Assembly (NCBI RefSeq): GCF_900105995.1
Contig: NZ_LT629785.1
Location: 1,302,001 to 1,366,000 of the forward strand
Source of the DNA: Pseudomonas pohangensis
Lineage (GTDB): Bacteria > Pseudomonadota > Gammaproteobacteria > Pseudomonadales > Pseudomonadaceae
Length of the DNA stretch: 64,000 nt
Direction: 5' to 3'
The translations under genes were made by a program, and so were the position numbers. The notes under the pieces are model-generated. The model saw nothing but the letters and a program-made list of their open reading frames with translations. It was not told the DNA's origin and did no database searches. This document shows positions 33,183 through 41,502 of the stretch, piece by piece. Positions within the stretch are counted from its first letter, which is position 1, and each line of letters opens with the position of its first letter.

Positions 33183-34019
33183 ATGTTTGTGAAAACTAAA
33201 TATGCACCTATTAAACTGGTTGTGTGTGCTGGTCTATTAATATTTATATTTTCTTTTGAGTTAAAGGCTCAAAATTATATTCAGCCAACTGGCCCTGTAG
33301 AGGGAATTAGCCAGGAAAAGCTTAAGGAGCTTAGGGCTAGAGTTTCACCTTTAATATATAGACAGTCTCCAAGTGATTTTGGGGGTGCGATTGCATGCTC
33401 TAAAGCTTTATGTGATCGTTTTGGAGTCCCGGTACCGGAAGGTATGGAAATTGATTCAAAAGAAGAAATAGGTGTTGAGGTGCGTTTGCAAATTAAGCCG
33501 GAATGGATAACGGAAAAGCCTGCAACTATCCCGCCATCGCATTATACCTGCCAGTTTATTGTAATGTTTCCCTCTAAATGGGATGTTTATACAGCAGACG
33601 GATCCAGTGATTGGGCTCAAGTTGAGTTGGTTGCGAAATCTTCCCTTGTACGCAGTCTAAGATTTGACGACAAAAAATTCAGTCGTGAAAAAATTGAAAA
33701 AATTAATAATATTCACTCTTACAGAAGCATTAGGTCAGCAGATAAGAGTAGAAATATTACAAATTCTCTAGAGGCTTTAGAGGTTCATAAAGAAATCGCT
33801 CCTGGGCTGGGCATTGCAATAGTCCGAGATATCGGCTGCGATAAGATTATAAGTGAGGATCGTATCGAGCTTTATATTCCGACTAAATCCGCATATCCAT
33901 CCGGCCCTGACAAGACAAGGGCGACGTTGAGTGATAAATTTTTTAAAGAAATATTACTTCCCTCTAGATTCTCTCAAGAAATGAATAAATTCACATTTAA
34001 TAACCGACCTGCAAGCTAA
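33183..34019 (+). CDS. AT-rich exported protein of unknown function
   Basis: The 278-residue product has an N-terminal hydrophobic segment ending FSFELKAQN (signal peptide, about 1-29). Two close Cys (ACSKALCDRFG) and two further Cys (HYTCQF, DIGCDK) could form disulfides. No family is recognised. Codon use is strikingly AT-rich (frequent ATA, TTA, AAA, AAT) in contrast to every neighbour, a sign of recent transfer. It is flanked by inverted copies of an AAATAAATCTGTCCCCTTTT motif and by a duplicated gene end. Start: ATG 33183 with a GAGA-type site about ten bases before it. Confidence 0.75.
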   Translation: MFVKTKYAPIKLVVCAGLLIFIFSFELKAQNYIQPTGPVEGISQEKLKELRARVSPLIYRQSPSDFGGAIACSKALCDRFGVPVPEGMEIDSKEEIGVEVRLQIKPEWITEKPATIPPSHYTCQFIVMFPSKWDVYTADGSSDWAQVELVAKSSLVRSLRFDDKKFSREKIEKINNIHSYRSIRSADKSRNITNSLEALEVHKEIAPGLGIAIVRDIGCDKIISEDRIELYIPTKSAYPSGPDKTRATLSDKFFKEILLPSRFSQEMNKFTFNNRPAS

Positions 34020-34043
34020 GGATTTGTCCATGAACAACACGAG

Positions 34044-34266
34044 TGCTTCTGGCACTTCTCTGCCGTTCGTTTATATCTTGCCACTGCAACTCACTGGTCA
34101 GCCTGATGCAATCACTCAGGCTTTGAAAAGAATGCGTTTCTTGCCTTCCCACAGCGTGGCAACGCCAATTTCCCTGAGCTTGTCGAGGTCGGAGGTGATG
34201 GTCGCAAAGTGATTGCCGGCCAGGGTGCCGGCTTTCGAGGCGAACTGGACGCAGCCGTAGGCGATC
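34044..34266 (-). pseudogene. Duplicated 3' end of the DUF3830 gene
   Basis: These 223 bases repeat 34306-34528 with about six mismatches seen by eye. Read on the minus strand they encode the last residues of the DUF3830 protein (ATITSDLDKLREIGVATLWE...) with an Arg for Ser change near the end. No start exists for this copy, so it is a gene fragment. The 39-base spacer between the copies carries the inverted AT-rich motif. Confidence 0.9.
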
Positions 34267-34270
34267 TGGG

Positions 34271-34291
34271 AAAAAGGGGACAGATTTATTT
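34271..34291. repeat. Inverted copy of the AAATAAATCTGTCCCC motif
   Basis: AAAAAGGGGACAGATTTATT(T) is the reverse complement of the core of the two copies at 33058-33126. It lies in the spacer between the two DUF3830 3' ends and so marks the right edge of the AT-rich insert. Confidence 0.85.
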
Positions 34292-34377
34292 ATTGGGTCA
34301 TTGTCTGCTTCTGGCACTTCTCTGCCGTTCGTTTATATCCTGCCACTGCTACTCACTGGTCAGCCTGATGCAATCAC

Positions 34378-34779
34378 TCAGGCTTTGAAAAGAATGCTTT
34401 TCTTGCCTTCCCACAGTGTGGCAACGCCAATTTCCCTGAGCTTGTCGAGGTCGGAGGTGATGGTTGCAAAGTGATTGCCGGCCAGGGTGCCGGCTTTCGA
34501 GGCGAACCGGACGCAGCCGTAGGCGATCAGTATTTCCGTTTCGCTTTTGCCCTTGGGATACAGGAGTATCTGGCCGGGGGCGGGGTAGGAGGTGGCGTCT
34601 TCGTACTCGACAGCAAAGTCCCTGTCACCCAGCGGAATCCACACACCCTCGCCACTCCAGCGCACATGGACGATCTCGCCGGCAAAGGGCATCGCTTTGC
34701 GAAAGATGGCGCAGGTTTTCGGGGATTTGCGCTCTTCAAATACGGCTGTAAACGCATGTCCGGCTATTTCGATAATCAT
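34378..34779 (-). CDS. DUF3830 family protein (cyclophilin-like fold)
   Basis: The 133-residue protein reads PKTCAIFRKAMPF, HVRWSGEGVWIPLGD, ATSYPAPGQILLYP and YGCVRFASKAGTLAGNHFATIT, all conserved in DUF3830, which has a cyclophilin-like barrel. Function is unknown. ATG 34779 (MIIEIAGHAF) was chosen because GAGGTCAGG lies directly before it; upstream in-frame codons read into the neighbouring gene. Its last 70 or so codons are repeated at 34044-34266. Confidence 0.88.
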   Translation of the reverse strand: MIIEIAGHAFTAVFEERKSPKTCAIFRKAMPFAGEIVHVRWSGEGVWIPLGDRDFAVEYEDATSYPAPGQILLYPKGKSETEILIAYGCVRFASKAGTLAGNHFATITSDLDKLREIGVATLWEGKKSILFKA

Positions 34780-34837
34780 CCTGACCTCGCTGGCTTGCTG
34801 CGGCTGGTTGACGTCTGGTGCTGATGGGTTCGGCAAA

Positions 34838-35263
34838 TCATGGTTGGTCTTTCCGGCGCCGCAACTGTGCGTGCCCTGGCGGAAACCACCACCATGAAGC
34901 CGCGACCGCCAGGGCAAACAGCGTGTAGGCGGCGGTGAAGACCCAGGGCGAGGCCTCCCAGAACAACAGGGCTTGCAGCCAGTGCTCGATGAAGCTGCCC
35001 TGGTAAGTGCCGGTGTTGGCTTGCCGCCGTAGCCACTGCTCCAGCGTGGTGAGCGGGCAATCGATGCCCAGCCAGGCTTGTGTCGCTACAAAGACGATAG
35101 TCGCCAGATGGGCCAGCCGGAACCAGAGCGAGTTGACCCAGTGCCATTTGCGCAGATTGCCGATCACTATCAGAGCCAGCCCACCGATGACGAACAGCAC
35201 CAGAGCGGTATGCAGGATAAGTACGGCATCGGCCAGCAACTGAAAATGCAGGGGCTCGGTCAT
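34838..35263 (-). CDS. DUF2784 membrane protein
   Basis: The 141-residue protein has four membrane spans (about 8-35, 45-66, 98-117 and an overlapping last segment). The DUF2784 marks LADAVLILHTALVLFVIGGL, FRLAHLATIVFVATQAWLGIDCPLTTLE and FIEHWLQALLFWEAS are present. Function is unknown. It lies just upstream of the DUF3830 gene on the same strand. Confidence 0.9.
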   Translation of the reverse strand: MTEPLHFQLLADAVLILHTALVLFVIGGLALIVIGNLRKWHWVNSLWFRLAHLATIVFVATQAWLGIDCPLTTLEQWLRRQANTGTYQGSFIEHWLQALLFWEASPWVFTAAYTLFALAVAASWWWFPPGHAQLRRRKDQP

Positions 35264-35327
35264 GTGAAATGCCTGACGATCAGGTTAGCTGCCGCAGAAC
35301 AACTACTGCGCTTGATGCCCGGGGCGT

Positions 35328-35600
35328 TTATTCAAGCCATTTTCTGAGCTTGGCCTTCATATCGTTGACCTTGCCTTCGCCGGCATCCTTGAGTTCGGCA
35401 ATCGCCTGATTGGCTTCATTGATATTGCTTTTGAGGCTTTCGAGGGCATTGGCAATATTCAGTTTGAGTTCGGCGCTGGCTTTCTGGTTTTCCGCTTCGG
35501 CCTTTTCCTTTTCGGCGTCTGCAGTGAGCGATTCCAGCTGTTTGTTCCAGAGTTCGATCTGGCTTTCCAGCTTCTTGGTCAGATTGTCTTTGATGCTCAT
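35328..35600 (-). CDS. Small coiled-coil protein
   Basis: The 90-residue protein is almost wholly helical and charged, with heptad-like spacing (LESQIELWNKQLESLTADAEKEK...). It lacks Cys, a signal peptide and any known domain. Similar short proteins occur next to ptrB in pseudomonads; a stress or scaffold role would be guesswork. It is read in the same direction as ptrB, 43 bases after it. Confidence 0.75.
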   Translation of the reverse strand: MSIKDNLTKKLESQIELWNKQLESLTADAEKEKAEAENQKASAELKLNIANALESLKSNINEANQAIAELKDAGEGKVNDMKAKLRKWLE

Positions 35601-35643
35601 GCTTTGGTCCTTTTGATGCCCGGGGGCAGGGGTAATCGAGCCT

Positions 35644-37719
35644 TCAACAATAACCCTTCAATCCATTGCCTGCCATGTCGCATTCCAGCACTTTGATCAG
35701 AAAGCTGTACTCCAGCGCCACATCGCGCAGCGCCTGATAGCGGCCGCTCATGCCACCGTGACCGGCGTCGAGGTCGGTTTTCAGCAGCAGCAGGTTGTTG
35801 TCGGTCTTGTGCGCACGCAGCTTGGCAACCCATTTGGCGGCTTCCCAGTACTGCACGCGGCTGTCGTTGTAGCCGGCGACCACCAGCAGCGGCGGATAAG
35901 CCTGGTTGCTGACATTCTCGTAGGGCGCGTAGCTCTGGATGCGCGCGAATACCGCAGGATCACGGGGGTCGCCCCATTCATCGTATTCGGTGACGGTCAG
36001 CGGCAGATCGGGGTTCTGCATGGTGTTGAGCACGTCGACGAAGGGCACTTCGGCTATTGCCGCGCCGAACAGTTCGGGACGCTGGTTGAGCACCGCGCCG
36101 ATCAGCAGGCCACCGGCACTGCCGCCGCTGATGGCCAGTTGCGCGGGGGTGGTGTAGCCATCGGCGATCAGCTGTTCGGCGCAGGCGATGAAGTCGCTGA
36201 AGCTGTTCTGCTTGTGTTCCAGCTTGCCGGCGCGGTACCAGGCTTCACCCAGCTCGCCACCGCCGCGCACATGGGCGATGGCGAAGATGAAGCCGCGCTC
36301 CAGCAGGCTCAGGCGGGCATGGGAAAACCACGGATCGAGGCATTCGCCGTAGGCGCCGTAGCCGTAGAGATAGAGCGGCGCGGGCTGGCCGAGCACCTCG
36401 CGCCGGGCCACCAGACTGATCGGTACGCGGGTGCCGTCCGGCGCGCTGGCCCAGACCCGCTGGCTGACATAGGCATCGGCGTCGAAGGGGCCGAGCACGG
36501 CAGTTTCCTTGAGCACCTGCTGGGCGCCGCTGGCGAGGTCGAGCTGGCGGATCTGCGCCGGGCGGTTGAGGGCTTCGTAGCGCAGGCGAATCTGCGGGCT
36601 GGCGAACTCCAGGGTGTCCTGGATCGACAGGCTGTAGGCGGCATCCGGCAGTTGCACGCGGTAGCCGGGCAGGCCGGCGGGATGCACCTGGATCACCGGC
36701 AGGCCGGCTTCGCGCAGGCTGAGGACAAAGGCGCCGGCATTCAGGCTGAAGCCTTCGAGCATCACCTGCGGATCATGGGCGATCAGCTCGTGCCACTGTG
36801 CGCGACCGGGGAATTGTTGCGCGGCAGCGCTGGCCTCGACGGCGTACAGGGCGAAGTTGATGCCGCTCTGGTTGCTGCGGATCAGCCAGTGCCACTGGCC
36901 ATCGAGCAGGCCGTGATCGACATCGTAGTCATGTTCTTCTTCCCGTGCGGCGATGCAGCGGAAGGCGTCCTGCGGCGTGGCGGCATCCAGCACCCACACC
37001 TCGCTGGTGGTTTTGCTGCCCAGATGCAGGATCAACTGGCGTTCGGAACTGCTGCGGTAGCAGTGCAGGAAGAAACGCCCGTCGCTTTCCTCGAAAACCA
37101 TCTCGGCGCCTGTGTTGCCCAGCGTATGCCGGTAGAGCTTGTGCGGGCGGTGGGTGTCGTCCAGTTCGCCGAAGAACAGCGTGCGGTTGTCATTGGCCCA
37201 GGTCAGGCTGCCATCGCAGTCGGCAAAGGGCAGGGCGGTGATGGTGCCGCTGCTGAGGTCCTTGACGAACAGCTGGTAAATCTCGTCGCCACTGCTGTCG
37301 AGGCTGTAGGCCAGCTGGTTGTGATCGGGGCTGATGCTGAACGCGCCGAGGGCAAGATAACCGCCCGCCGCCAGTGCGTTGGGGTCCAGCAGCAGTTGCT
37401 CGCCGGCTTGATCGACCTCCAGCGAACCGTCCGCCGGACGTGGGCAACGGTAGTGCCGCGGGTATTCATCGCCGGCAGTGGTGCGCTGGTAGTACAGCCA
37501 CGGGCCCCAGGGCGAGGGCAGCGACAGGTCGGTTTCGCGGATGCGGCTCTTGATCTCGTGGAACAGGCTTTCGCGCAGCTCGGCCTGATCGGCCAGTCGG
37601 GCTTCGAGCCAGGCATTTTCCTGCTGCAGATAGGCCAGCACCTCGGCATCATCGCGCTGCTCCAGCCAGGCGTAGGGATCCGGTGTATCGGCGAGGCGGG
37701 CGACGGGAACTGCAGGCAT
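35644..37719 (-). CDS. ptrB: Oligopeptidase B-like S9 serine peptidase
   Basis: From ATG 37719 (MPAVPVARLADTPDPYAWLEQ) the product is 691 residues, near the usual length. An N-terminal beta-propeller is followed by the peptidase domain with GGSAGG (Ser534), GYNDSRVQYWEAAKWVAKLR (Asp619) and DAGHGGMSGRYQ (His654) as the putative triad. Oligopeptidase B cuts short peptides after Lys or Arg in the cytoplasm. An in-frame extension upstream to 37809 would overlap the divergent gene and lacks family similarity. Confidence 0.92.
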   Translation of the reverse strand: MPAVPVARLADTPDPYAWLEQRDDAEVLAYLQQENAWLEARLADQAELRESLFHEIKSRIRETDLSLPSPWGPWLYYQRTTAGDEYPRHYRCPRPADGSLEVDQAGEQLLLDPNALAAGGYLALGAFSISPDHNQLAYSLDSSGDEIYQLFVKDLSSGTITALPFADCDGSLTWANDNRTLFFGELDDTHRPHKLYRHTLGNTGAEMVFEESDGRFFLHCYRSSSERQLILHLGSKTTSEVWVLDAATPQDAFRCIAAREEEHDYDVDHGLLDGQWHWLIRSNQSGINFALYAVEASAAAQQFPGRAQWHELIAHDPQVMLEGFSLNAGAFVLSLREAGLPVIQVHPAGLPGYRVQLPDAAYSLSIQDTLEFASPQIRLRYEALNRPAQIRQLDLASGAQQVLKETAVLGPFDADAYVSQRVWASAPDGTRVPISLVARREVLGQPAPLYLYGYGAYGECLDPWFSHARLSLLERGFIFAIAHVRGGGELGEAWYRAGKLEHKQNSFSDFIACAEQLIADGYTTPAQLAISGGSAGGLLIGAVLNQRPELFGAAIAEVPFVDVLNTMQNPDLPLTVTEYDEWGDPRDPAVFARIQSYAPYENVSNQAYPPLLVVAGYNDSRVQYWEAAKWVAKLRAHKTDNNLLLLKTDLDAGHGGMSGRYQALRDVALEYSFLIKVLECDMAGNGLKGYC

Positions 37720-37807
37720 GGGAGATTCTCTGGGGGATACGGGGGCGCCGGAGCGGCGAAAAGCCGTTATCATAAGCGCCCCTTTGCCAGCCCGGCCATC
37801 GACCATC

Positions 37808-38275
37808 ATGACCGAAAACGATTATCTGCTTGCCTGGAGCGCCTACGCCGTTGCCGGACTCGGTTGCCTGCTGGTGTGGTGCCTGATGACTGACTGGATG
37901 TGGCGCTGGCTGCGCGAGCCGCTGCGGCTGGTGGTGGCGGTGCTGCTGTTTACCCCGACCGTGGTCGATCCGGGCAAGGATTTCATGGCGCCGGCGATCG
38001 CCATTGCCGCGATGGATCTGCTGCTCAAGGTCGGTGATAACGCCTGGCGGGCCCTGGCCGATCTTTCCAGCTACATGCTGGTAGCTTTTGCCGTGTATCT
38101 GGTGCTGGTTGTCATCCGCTGGCCGATCGAGCGTGCCATACGCCGTTTGCGTCAGCCGCGCGCTCCGGCAAACAACCTTGAGCCGGAACCGACCCTGCGC
38201 GAGATACTGGATGACGGCAATACCTGGATCGACCAGAACGGCGACCGCCGGCTACGGGTTGATCCGCACCTCTGA
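37808..38275 (+). CDS. Conserved membrane protein, function unknown
   Basis: The 155-residue protein has spans at about 7-28, 34-52, 55-70 and 82-105, and then a charged cytoplasmic tail with EPTLREILDDGNTWIDQNGDRRLRV. The highly regular tail suggests a conserved pseudomonad protein. It is divergent from ptrB and 56 bases before the glutamine amidotransferase gene, so it may share its transcript. No family name is recognised. Confidence 0.75.
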   Translation: MTENDYLLAWSAYAVAGLGCLLVWCLMTDWMWRWLREPLRLVVAVLLFTPTVVDPGKDFMAPAIAIAAMDLLLKVGDNAWRALADLSSYMLVAFAVYLVLVVIRWPIERAIRRLRQPRAPANNLEPEPTLREILDDGNTWIDQNGDRRLRVDPHL

Positions 38276-38331
38276 CAGCCCGGCGGCGGGCTGCATCCCC
38301 GGCCAATGCCAACTGCAACTGCGGGTGAAGC

Positions 38332-39111
38332 ATGTGTGAATTGCTCGGCATGAGTGCCAGCGTACCTACCGATATCGTGTTCAGCTTCACCGGCCTGATG
38401 CAGCGCGGCGGGCGCACCGGGCCGCACCGTGACGGCTGGGGCATTGCCTTCTACGAGGGGCGTGGCCTGCGCCTGTTCCAGGACCCGGCCGCCAGCAGCG
38501 AATCGGAAGTGGCGCGACTGGTGCAGCGCTACCCGATCAAGAGCGAGACGGTGATCGGGCATATCCGCCAGGCCAATGTCGGGCGCATCTGTCTGGCCAA
38601 CACCCATCCCTTCGTGCGGGAGCTGTGGGGGCGCAACTGGTGTTTTGCGCACAACGGGCAACTGGCGGACTTTCACCCGCAAGCGGGTTTTTACCGGCCG
38701 GTGGGCGATACCGACAGCGAGGCGGCTTTCTGCGAGCTGCTCAATCGCGTGCGTCAGAGCTTTCCCGAACCGGTGGCGCTGGAGCTGCTGTTGCCCGGGC
38801 TGGTTGCCAGCTGTGCGGGTTTCAGCCGGCTGGGGGTATTCAACTGCCTGCTGAGTGATGGCGACTGGTTGTTCACCTTCTGCTCGACCAAGCTGGCGCA
38901 TATCACCCGGCGCGCGCCCTTTGGCCCGGCGCAACTCAAGGACGCCGAGTTGACCGTGGATTTCCAGGCAGAAACCACGCCCACGGATGTGGTCAGCGTG
39001 ATTGCTACCGAAGCACTGACGGCGAATGAGCCATGGACACTGTATGCGCCGGGCGAGTGGCGCCTGTGGCGCGCCGGCGAGTGTATTGCCAGTGGTGTGG
39101 TTGCTGGCTGA
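38332..39111 (+). CDS. Class II glutamine amidotransferase (YafJ-like)
   Basis: The 259-residue protein has an N-terminal nucleophile Cys2 (MCELLGMSA), then HRDGWGIAFY, GHIRQANVGRICLANTHPF and WCFAHNGQL, the Ntn-hydrolase glutaminase signature shared with YafJ and EgtC. The enzyme releases ammonia from glutamine or hydrolyses gamma-glutamyl amides; its acceptor is not known. No synthetase domain is fused. A REPIN follows in place of a standard terminator. Confidence 0.9.
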   Translation: MCELLGMSASVPTDIVFSFTGLMQRGGRTGPHRDGWGIAFYEGRGLRLFQDPAASSESEVARLVQRYPIKSETVIGHIRQANVGRICLANTHPFVRELWGRNWCFAHNGQLADFHPQAGFYRPVGDTDSEAAFCELLNRVRQSFPEPVALELLLPGLVASCAGFSRLGVFNCLLSDGDWLFTFCSTKLAHITRRAPFGPAQLKDAELTVDFQAETTPTDVVSVIATEALTANEPWTLYAPGEWRLWRAGECIASGVVAG

Positions 39112-39121
39112 TCCGGCCCCC

Positions 39122-39185
39122 TGTAGGAGCGGGCTTGCCCGCGATCAGTGGCGGGCTAATGCATCGCCGGCAAGCCGGCTCCTAC
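39122..39185. repeat. REPIN
   Basis: Arm TGTAGGAGCGGGCTTGCCCG and the opposed arm CGCCGGCAAGCCGGCTCCTA form a hairpin with a short centre. Compared with the copy at 926 the core palindrome reads GGGCTTGCCC, and the right arm has compensating changes. Confidence 0.85.
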
Positions 39186-39236
39186 GCAGACTTTATTCGC
39201 TGGCAGGTTCTGTGCCGGACCTGCTGCCAGTGCAAC

Positions 39237-40085
39237 TCAGTTTGCGGTACGGCTGGCCGCCTGCTCCTGACGGGCATAAAACAGGCACAGCGGCAGCAGG
39301 ATCGGCAGGCTGCTGAGCAGGATCACCAGCAGCATCAGGATGACTCTGGGGTCCGTGAAGTTCTGGCTGACGATCACCAGGGCTGCGGCCAGGTTGGGTT
39401 GCGCGCAGTTGATTGAAAGCACTCTGCGCCGGCCAGGCTGCGGGCCGCCGAGCAGCCAGCCGGCCAGACAGGCAAGCAGCAGGAACATGAACGCTGCAAG
39501 GAACGCATGGCTGCCGATAATTCCGAGCAATTCCTGCCAGTGCACGGCCGGCAGCAGAATGCAGATCAGTACGGTGCACAGTGTCGAGATGCCTTGCACG
39601 CTGTTGTGCAGCATGGTCGCCCAGTAAGGCAGGCGCGCGCGCATCACCAGCCCGATGAGCAGCGGCAGCAGGACGGTGAAAATCAGCGTGAGTACGATGG
39701 ACTGCGCGCTTACGTGAACGCCGTCGAGCAGCAGTGGCAGCAGCACCGGCTGGCTGAACACAGCCAGCACCAGAACGATTATCAGCAGGCCGACGGTAAT
39801 CGCCGGTTCACCTTTGGCCAGGGCGACCAGCTTGATCACTACCGGACCGCCGGGGGCGGTTGCCAGTACCATCAGGCCGGCGGTGAGCATCGGGTCCAGT
39901 TGAAACAGCCGGGCAACGCCGAAGGCCAGCGCAGGCAACACCACAAAGTTGGCCAGCAGCGCCCGCGCCAGCCAGCCACGATCGGTTAGTGACGAGGAGA
40001 TTTCGCGCACGCTCAGCAACATGCCGACACCGAGCATGGTCGAGACTACGAAGACGATGGCAAGCAACTGGCCGATGATCTGCAT
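39237..40085 (-). CDS. BASS-family (bile acid:sodium symporter-like) transporter
   Basis: The 282-residue protein has about nine spans and the BASS marks LATAPGGPVVIKLVALAKGEPA (substrate/sodium region) and CAQPNLAAALVIVSQNFTDPR. Bacterial members carry organic anions; the substrate cannot be assigned. The gene lies 120 bases downstream of the CxxCH-protein gene on the same strand. Confidence 0.87.
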   Translation of the reverse strand: MQIIGQLLAIVFVVSTMLGVGMLLSVREISSSLTDRGWLARALLANFVVLPALAFGVARLFQLDPMLTAGLMVLATAPGGPVVIKLVALAKGEPAITVGLLIIVLVLAVFSQPVLLPLLLDGVHVSAQSIVLTLIFTVLLPLLIGLVMRARLPYWATMLHNSVQGISTLCTVLICILLPAVHWQELLGIIGSHAFLAAFMFLLLACLAGWLLGGPQPGRRRVLSINCAQPNLAAALVIVSQNFTDPRVILMLLVILLSSLPILLPLCLFYARQEQAASRTAN

Positions 40086-40205
40086 CAGACAAACCTTGAG
40101 CGCAGCGGGGCGTGCAGGGCCCGAATGGCCGGCAGCACGCTGCTGCGGAGTTGAATGGAGGATGGATAACCGTGATCCATGGTGCCATTTCCTGTGATGG
40201 GTGAA

Positions 40206-41378
40206 CTAGAGGACGCTGGTATCGCCAGCCGCCGAGTGCAGGCGGATTTGCGCGTATGCACAGTCGCCGGTACCGCGCTGGAAGATGCTGTTGGCGATCA
40301 GCCAGACGCGGGTAATGCGCGCCGGTGGTTCGCCCATGTACTTGCGGTAGTCGTCGTGCAGGTTGCGGCGTTCGTCCAGCCACTGTCCCAGCCCCGCCTG
40401 ACCGCTGCGCACCACCACGTGGTACTCGATGCCTTTCCAGTTCGGTAACGGGCAGTCATAGCCGGTGCCTTCGGGCAGGGTGCTGCTCCAGTAGTAGGTG
40501 ATGTCGCGGCCGTTATCGAACTCTACCGCCAGGCTCAGGTAGTCATGGCTGGGCACGGCATCCTCGCGCAGGGTCGAGGGCAACTGGTTGATGCACCAGC
40601 GCCAGCTGATCTCGCTGTGTGCCGTCAGCGGCAGGTCGACATCCTTCTGCAGGATGCCGACGTCGGCGTGGGTGTGGCAGTGGATGCACGCCTGGCCGTG
40701 CGCGTCCTGCTGTTGCCGGTAGATTTCGCCCGGGCCCAGATGCCACAGGTAGTGCCAGCCGGGCGGGGTGGTGTCGCCCTGCTCGATGCGTTGCAGTTCG
40801 GCCTGGATACGGCCCTGATAGTCGCCATGGGCGAGCAGCTGTTGCAGGCCTTCAGCTGCGCTGCCGTTCCAGCGGATCATCAGAATTTTCAGCTCGCCGC
40901 CGAGGGACTGGTACACCGCGTCACTCTGCTTGCGCTGACCCTGGGCATCGGCCCAGTCATTGGGAAAGTAGTTGCCGAAAGTCAGCTCGCCGCCGCTTTG
41001 CGCGACAAACGAGTGACTGTTGCGCGTACCACGAAAGATCTCGCCCTGGGCACCGACCTTGCACCACAACTGCAGGGCAGGATTCAGGTAGATATCGAGG
41101 AAGCGGTTGGCATACACGCGGCCTTCGACGAAGTAGCTGACCGCGTCGCCTGCCTGCAGCACAAAGTTGCCGGGAAACCAGGGTGCCTGGGTGGCCGGCA
41201 GGGTCAGCCAGGCGTAGTTGCCCACGCTGGCCGGGGTGGCCTGATCGAGCAGTTGCTGCATGCCGCGGGTAAAGGCCTGCAGATCCGGCGGTGCGCTAAC
41301 CTCGGCGCGCAGACGCCTGAGCAGTGAACGACCTGCCAGCCTGCCGGCTACGCCGAGTTCGGTGAAGATGCCTGCCAT
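40206..41378 (-). CDS. DUF3047-like protein with LecA-like N-terminal region and a CxxCH motif
   Basis: The 390-residue protein has no signal peptide. Residues about 65-140 (FPGNFVLQAGDAVSYFVEG... GELTFGNYFPNDW) resemble the beta-sandwich of LecA/PA-IL-type lectins. Residues 231-235 read CIHCH followed by THADVG, a c-type haem or metal-site pattern. The C-terminal half (WRWCINQLPSTLREDAVPSHDY... RKYMGEPPARITRVWLIAN) resembles DUF3047. Being without an export signal, covalent haem is not expected unless secretion is by another route. It follows the FtsH gene after 120 bases and may share its transcript. Confidence 0.6.
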   Translation of the reverse strand: MAGIFTELGVAGRLAGRSLLRRLRAEVSAPPDLQAFTRGMQQLLDQATPASVGNYAWLTLPATQAPWFPGNFVLQAGDAVSYFVEGRVYANRFLDIYLNPALQLWCKVGAQGEIFRGTRNSHSFVAQSGGELTFGNYFPNDWADAQGQRKQSDAVYQSLGGELKILMIRWNGSAAEGLQQLLAHGDYQGRIQAELQRIEQGDTTPPGWHYLWHLGPGEIYRQQQDAHGQACIHCHTHADVGILQKDVDLPLTAHSEISWRWCINQLPSTLREDAVPSHDYLSLAVEFDNGRDITYYWSSTLPEGTGYDCPLPNWKGIEYHVVVRSGQAGLGQWLDERRNLHDDYRKYMGEPPARITRVWLIANSIFQRGTGDCAYAQIRLHSAAGDTSVL

Positions 41379-41412
41379 GGGTCAATCCTTGGGTCGTGCC
41401 AAGCCGGAGCTG

Positions 41413-41502
41413 TCAGGCAGTGAGCATGGCCCACTCTGCGCGGCTGCACAAACCGGCGTTTGCCGCTGCCGCAAGCAAGCGCCAGGCGCGGTCGCGGCTC
41501 AT
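41413..41502 (-). CDS. Possible 29-residue ORF coupled to ftsH
   Basis: The ATG at 41502 overlaps the ftsH stop (ATGA), and the frame runs MSRDRAWRLLAAAANAGLCSR... to TGA at 41413. The amphipathic Arg/Ala-rich peptide has one Cys. Coupling makes translation plausible, but chance cannot be excluded at this length. Confidence 0.3.
   Translation of the reverse strand: MSRDRAWRLLAAAANAGLCSRAEWAMLTA

Noticed and set aside
35758..37893. Plus-strand open frame of about 700 codons opposite ptrB
   Set aside because: Shadow of the oligopeptidase gene; no ribosome site and no recognisable motifs, while the minus-strand protein has a full Ser-Asp-His triad.
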